Of a stretch of 64,000 bases of DNA, positions 58,926 to 64,000 are shown piece by piece (the stretch's first letter is position 1; each line of letters begins with the position of its first letter). The notes under the pieces were generated by a model. It ran no database searches, had not been told where the DNA came from, and saw only the letters and a program-made list of their open reading frames with translations. This stretch comes from Acheta domesticus (taxonomy: Eukaryota > Arthropoda > Insecta > Orthoptera > Gryllidae), in contig JAHLJT010003656.1 in the NCBI GenBank assembly GCA_031308135.1, positions 74,264,698 to 74,328,697 of the forward strand. The letters run 5' to 3'. The position numbers and the translations under genes were made by a program.

Positions 58926-61394
58926 TTATAAATACCATGCTCAGGACTTGGAAGATTGTGTTAAGAAACAGAATTTATTTAAAAAATGGAAAGAACCAAA
59001 GAAAATAATAAAGAACCAAATTTTACAAAAAAAAAAATAGTTTGTAATATTATGCACTAAAATATATGAGAAACTTGTATGATTAATTACAATGTCTGAT
59101 TGTCTTAATATTTCTAATTAATTTAAAATCTAAATTTATTTAGTTTAAGTCTCTGTGGTCCCCCTTTGGTAATTCAAAAAATTCTTTGAAATAAAACAAA
59201 TTCTACTGCAATTTAGTTTGCTGGCTTTCTGTCTGTATACTAACATGCCATGGCAATTAATTTTAATTATTCAATGGCAATGCTCTTAAAATATTATGGT
59301 GGACAAATCATAAATCAAAAGAGAAATATTGATCAAGGCTTCCCCCTTACTGGGTATTGTAATGAAGTATTACAAAGAAGAAACATTCAACTGTCTTTAT
59401 GTGTGTCACTTTCTTTAAGCATTTCCTTGCCCTTATACTAAAGAAAGATAAATTCATAAAGCCTCAGAGGGTAAGAGCTGAGAAAAGGACAAAAATCACT
59501 ACCTACTTTTATAATAAATTTCATGATGTTTGTGTTAAAAATCTTAAAAATGTCCAAGTAATAACGCTGGACACCCCGAATTCAAATCTGATAGGTACCA
59601 AAAATCTTCCAAATTCATTTAAAATGTTCTTCCCTAAACCATCAAGTCCCTGATCCAGAAGAACAATGATGTTAATGCAAAATCTTTACAGGAGAGTAAA
59701 AATACAATTTGCAGTTGTATAAAACGTTTAATTGAAAAGGGTGTAACTGACAGAAAATAATGGTATATTGATAGTACGTACAATATATACGAGTACTTTA
59801 CTTTCATTTACCAGGGATTACTGCAGTTACAACCACTAAGCGCAGTTACGTCATTATTTCTCTAAAAATTGTTCATTGTTCTAGAAGACACCAACTGACT
59901 GTCTAGAAGATACTACAGTTACGCCACAGTTTCCCTGGTATGTATGTGTTTCTGTTATTGTCTATGGATTTATTTGCATTTGACACATTTTTGCAGTTAC
60001 GTCATTGTTCTTCCAGAATAGAGATGTGGTGATTTTTATTCCATGCCATTTTTTCCGAGTTTTCAATCTTCACTAAACACACTATAACTGAATTTTGATG
60101 TTATGCTGCGCTTATAATAATTCTCATCACAAGTTCTATTGTTTAGTTGCATTATTATTAATTTTTAGGATCAATATATGCCAAAAACATTCAAAACTAG
60201 GGCAAACATGTTATTCCTGTTGTCTCTTTGGTGACAAGGATAATAAGAGGATGCCATAAAAGCAGTGTGATGGATTCTTCATACACAGTGAATTAGAAAT
60301 AACTAGTGGTGTTACAGAATGGCACAGACTTTCCCATAATAGGGTTCTATATATTTTGGTCTTGGCTACCTATTTGGACTTGCAGCTGCCATCCATTGTT
60401 GCCCAAAGTACATTTTTTTGACATTTGCTTAATTTTTTGGTTTCCAATAAATACAACGGAAATATTATTTTAAAAAGATTGAAGAACAATAAAACCTCGT
60501 CCTAAATGGCTATTTTCTTTGAACAAAATTTTCAGCCGTTTTTAAGAAAATGGCATTTCAGTGCTACTGTTAATTCGAAATTTGAAGCTCTCTTTCATTG
60601 AACAGTTTTGAGTTCTCGAAAAACTATGTTTGAAGTCATTTGAAGCATTTTAACTCACAAATATAAATACAATACTGTTTAAATATTGCTGGAAATGTGC
60701 ATATTAACAGTGTGAAATATCTTTCAAAAAAATTACATTTGTATAATTTTTTAAAAAACACCCTTTATGTCATATTAGAGTGCAGTTAGCACTATCACTT
60801 CGAAAAGCTCAAAGAAAAAATTTCGGGCCATTTAGGACAAAATACTGTTTCAGCGTTTCTGAAAATTAGGAATTTTGAGCTAGTTTTCACAGAAAACGAT
60901 AGAGTTTTAGGGAAACTTTATGACATTATTAAAAACACATGTCCTCATAAATATAATAATGTAAACAAATTGCTGCTAATGTAAAGATTACTGATATGAG
61001 AGAAAAGTAAAAAAAAAATACATTTTTGTAATTTTGGGAAAAAACAAAAGAATACAGCAATATGCTGTTAATGTCAGTACATTTAGCATTATCCCTACCA
61101 AAAATTAAAAGAAAAAAAGTTTGGAGCAGTTTTTGAGAAAATCTTATTTTTGTAATTTTTTAAAATAGCACAAATTGCAAGAAAACTACAAAAATTTTCA
61201 AAAAACTATGCATGACCTTAATGAAAGAACTCACTAAGGAGAACTAATTTCATTTGAAAGAAAAATCTCTATCTTAAACTTTGTAGTTGGGGGAAGACAC
61301 CGATAAAACTTCAAACTTTTTTCAATTTTCGGAAATTCAGAGTAATCAGTGAAAATCAAACATGTCACCTTTATAAATGTATTTTACTGTATTT

Positions 61395-61896
61395 TTAGAT
61401 TTTTATATCTTTCGAAAGCTTTTGACATCTTCTCTCAAAATTACCTTCATATGAAATGCATGGTATTGCCCTAGATTGGATAACCTCGTTCCTGAAACTT
61501 CAGACTCAAAGAGTAAAAATACTGTACGGACATAAAAGGACATTACTTACTTATCTTTCCAATTCTTTGCCAATTGAACATGGGGATCCGCATGGTTTGA
61601 TCTTAGGTTCTACCCTCTTACCGTTATATGTAAACGATATGCCCTCCTCTATTAAAAATGGAAGAATAGTTCTGTTTGTCGATGACACAAATGTTCTTTG
61701 CAAAAAAGATGTAATAAATAGTACGATTTCAGAAGTTTCAAATTGGTAGGAGTAGAGCTGAGGGCAAGTTACTATTTTATTAGCAATGCAGAGAAATCAA
61801 ATCTGCAGTTCCTTTACTGTTTGAAAATATCTTTTCTATAACTCGGGAACGAAAATGTCTTGTTATTAAATGTTGCTAATCTCGTGCTTCTTAAAC

Positions 61897-61963
<67 letters not shown>

Positions 61964-62110
61964 GTTTTTATATCTTTTATTCATATTTCAAGAATCATAT
62001 TTATAGTTAAAATGTTGGGAAGGTATTCTGGAACTCAAGAACACATGTGCAGATAATCTTCTCCGACTTATGTCACATACAGTTTTTACTGTTTTTTGAC
62101 CAAATAAATC
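61395..62110 (+). pseudogene. Non-LTR RT fragment inserted in copy G
   Basis: Starts LYLSKAFDIFSQNYLHMK, RT motif A (D-x-S-K-A-F-D, with Y for the first D). After a shift the frame 61456-61749 reads GIALDWITSFLKLQTQRVKI, PIEHGDPHGLILGSTLLPLY, then VNDMPSSI and LFVDDTNVLC, the catalytic box with VDD in place of ADD. After a stop comes YFISNAEKSNLQ. These are motifs A to D of a jockey/CR1-like RT. Both ends of the ORF are missing. Comparison with copy C sets the insert's limits approximately. Confidence 0.78.
61898..61963. repeat. (TTA)n microsatellite
   Basis: About 21 tandem ATT units, just after the RT fragment. Confidence 0.96.
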
Positions 62111-62471
62111 AATTCTTACAAGACATTTAAAGAAAAAATTTGTAGCCACTTTAAGAAAATTTTGAAAATGTTCCAGAGGCTTTACATTAAGTACCGCAAA
62201 TTTTAAAGAATGTTTTTCAAAATCTCAAAGCTTTGACTGGAGCCAGATGGACAGGGGTTTCTTCAATTTTGAAAAAATCCTATGCATGGTTTAGGTGCTA
62301 GTGGTGTTCACAGACTGACACGTTTTGAAAAGAACCACTTTTTCGGTATCAGTGGTTCGCAAAACGTGTATTTCTGTTGAAATCTTGAAATGTATTTTCT
62401 GCAGCAGTACATAACTTTCCCTACGTTATGTTTATTACTCCGTATATACATATGCAAATGGGAAAGTAAAA

Positions 62472-63415
62472 ACTACTGGTGCCACAATATTCTCATACTA
62501 GTCTCATTTAGTTTCACATACTTTCTCATACTAGTCTACCCCGGAAAATTTGGAGACTTTTTTGAGAAAACATCATTTGAACATGTCTGAAAACATAGCA
62601 TTTTGAGCTCAATATCACAGAAAACGTCCAATTCACAGAAAGTATCTAATAAATTCAGGAAGAAATCATAATAAGAAGATATTTTAAAAATATTATATTT
62701 GTGTAAACTTTTGAAAAATAAAGAGCATACATCAAAATGGTGTTTAAAGTTGTGGTATTCGGCGCATTTAGCACTAAAAATACAAAAAGTTTAAAGAAAA
62801 AAATTGAAGCAATTTTTGAGAAAACAGAGTTTTTAATATTGCTCTTTTAAACAAAACTCCCTGAAAACAGTTAATATTTTTAACATTTACAAGATATTAA
62901 TTAAAGAACTAACTGCGGAGAACACATTTTATTTGAAGAAAAAAATCCCTATCTTCAATAATATTGTTGTACAAGGGGGTACAAGAAATTTTAAATGTTT
63001 GCAATTGTCAACAATTCATGACAGTGAAAACTAGATCTATGCCATCATTACAAGTTCACTTAACTCTTACAAGAAATTTAAAGAAAAAAAATTGGATCCA
63101 TTGAGAAAATGTCCCAGGAGGCCTCATGTAAAGTATCCCCCAAATTCAAAGAATTCTTTTTAAAATCACAGGGCTCCGAGTAGGAACAGACTGATCAGGG
63201 GATATTCATTTGGAAATAATTTAGGTGCTTCACAGTTGGATGCCTAAAAAAACTTTTTGGATATCAGGCACCTCAAATGGCGTATTTTCATTGATTTTTC
63301 TGTTCCTGTTTCCACTTACAACAGTGAAAAACTGATTTTTTGCAGCATTACACAAATTTCCCTTTACTATGTATGTTACTCTATATATATACACGAATGT
63401 ATACATAAAATTAAA
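62472..63415 (-). mobile_element. Helentron-like element, copy H (tandem to G)
   Basis: Starts ACTACTGGTGCCACAATATT only about four bases after the end of copy G and has the same orientation. It has the modules 'agtttaaagaaaaaaattg' and 'ctcatgtaaagtatccccca', and a weak right end 'tttccctttactatgtatg' followed by a decayed 'catacataaaattaaaaa'. It is shorter and more diverged than C. Confidence 0.62.
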
Positions 63416-64000
63416 AATGCATGCTACTCAGCATTTCAATAATTTAATAAGTACTCAAGAGTTACAACTTATTTTTTAAATGTGCTATCTAAAATGAAAG
63501 GAAAAATTAGAATAATGAAATGGGTCATCAGTTTGTTGACCAGAAACACAAGTGAGCATTTATCATGCCACATTTAAGAAACCTGTACAAATTATAGTGT
63601 TGATCCAATGTAGAACTCTATGCCCCAAAATTAAACAAAATAAATGATTTTCCAGGTGTAACTTAAGAAAGCATTAAAATTCCAGTTTCCCAATTTCATG
63701 AATGGAATTAACAAGCTAAAATTACTGAAATGACTAAATAAAATATTTTCTATTTGCTTCACTAAAGGAACAGCCCAGTCCTTTCAATGACTTTGATGAC
63801 AACAGGACCATGTATGATATTTTTTATTAATTTAGCTTTCAGACTACTGCTTTCATGGGTAATGAAAAAATTTCAGCCAATAAAGTACGCTGAAAGCTAG
63901 TACAATTCTGTGAAAATATATAACATATCCTCAAATGTACAAGAGGCTGATATAAGACACAGACATTTTACTTATCTCCAAGGCCGACAGTTTTGACAAG

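Larger units (their letters stand above)
60302..62467 (-). mobile_element. Helentron-like element, copy G (with nested insert)
   Basis: The left terminus is ACTAGTGGTGTTACAGAATG then GCACAGACTTTCCCATAAT; the right terminus is 'gcaaatgggaaagtaaa'. It has the same internal modules as copy C. The minisatellite is reduced to 'acagactgaca' (about 62310). An insert of about 0.7 kb at 61395-62110, with an RT fragment, interrupts it. Confidence 0.68.
57312..64000 (-). other. Sirt7: Sirt7 intron (part), with transposon insertions
   Basis: At least 6.7 kb of intron; I looked on the minus strand for the preceding exon (which should end in ...LGSSLK) and did not find it. Contents: an old TE ORF (58550-58925), a repeated 'gcagttacgtcatt' motif (59829 and 59995), two Helentron-like copies in tandem (60302-63415) with a nested RT fragment, and unassigned AT-rich DNA at 57312-58540, 58930-60300 and 63416-64000. 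The 111-codon plus-strand frame at 57350-57685 is not recognised. Confidence 0.7.

Noticed and set aside
63960..64000. Another Sirt7 exon at the right edge
   Set aside because: The minus-strand reading (LSKLSALEISK) has no match I know to the sirtuin domain and no good donor.

Overview
This is eukaryotic, arthropod-type DNA: AT-rich, with microsatellites, SINEs, LTR, non-LTR and Penelope-like retroelements, nested DNA transposons, and one spliced host gene. The host gene is a sirtuin of the SIRT7 class. The transposon mix and the long spacing suggest a large-genome insect, possibly polyneopteran (stick insect, cricket or cockroach grade), but the species cannot be fixed from the sequence. There are no prokaryotic features, no CRISPR arrays and no intact transposase or reverse transcriptase reading frame.

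Layout. 1-2.1 kb: two decayed non-LTR retrotransposon fragments, the second with a restriction-like endonuclease domain. 4.0-13.6 kb: a SINE, a 3.3 kb hAT element with 8-bp target duplications that hosts two further transposons and a minisatellite, a palindrome-capped non-coding element, and a second SINE family. 13.8-21.4 kb: a 7.6 kb long-inverted-repeat DNA transposon (TE1) with a broken ORF; it was hit by a GC-rich 1.55 kb solo LTR, a 245-bp palindrome and a non-coding element of a repeated family. 21.4-33.9 kb: a copia-like retrotransposon cut in two by a second copy of the TE1 family (TE2), itself interrupted by another long-inverted-repeat element (TE3). The copia part runs into a SINE that was split by a Harbinger-like element carrying a 163-bp tandem array, and then a deleted BED-finger hAT. 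33.9-38 kb: a fold-back element with TA target duplication and a non-LTR ORF1/ORF2 fragment. 38.6-55.6 kb: quieter AT-rich DNA with a Penelope-like element, an RT C-terminal fragment, a hAT MITE, SINEs and a Harbinger-like MITE. 55.6-64 kb: the last two coding exons of Sirt7 on the minus strand, then part of a large intron holding TE remnants.

The only gene likely to make a conserved protein is Sirt7. Its final exon ends the catalytic domain and adds a tail of over 400 residues with a paired-cysteine cluster, an acidic run and a basic C-terminus. The rest is best read as a record of insertions: target duplications, one empty site and split elements order several events.

The most interesting unexplained item is a non-coding repeat family with at least eight copies here. 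It has asymmetric terminal inverted repeats, a small hairpin at one end, a palindrome at the other, and an internal GACG/CGGA minisatellite. These traits fit non-autonomous Helentron/Helitron2-like elements, though this is an inference.
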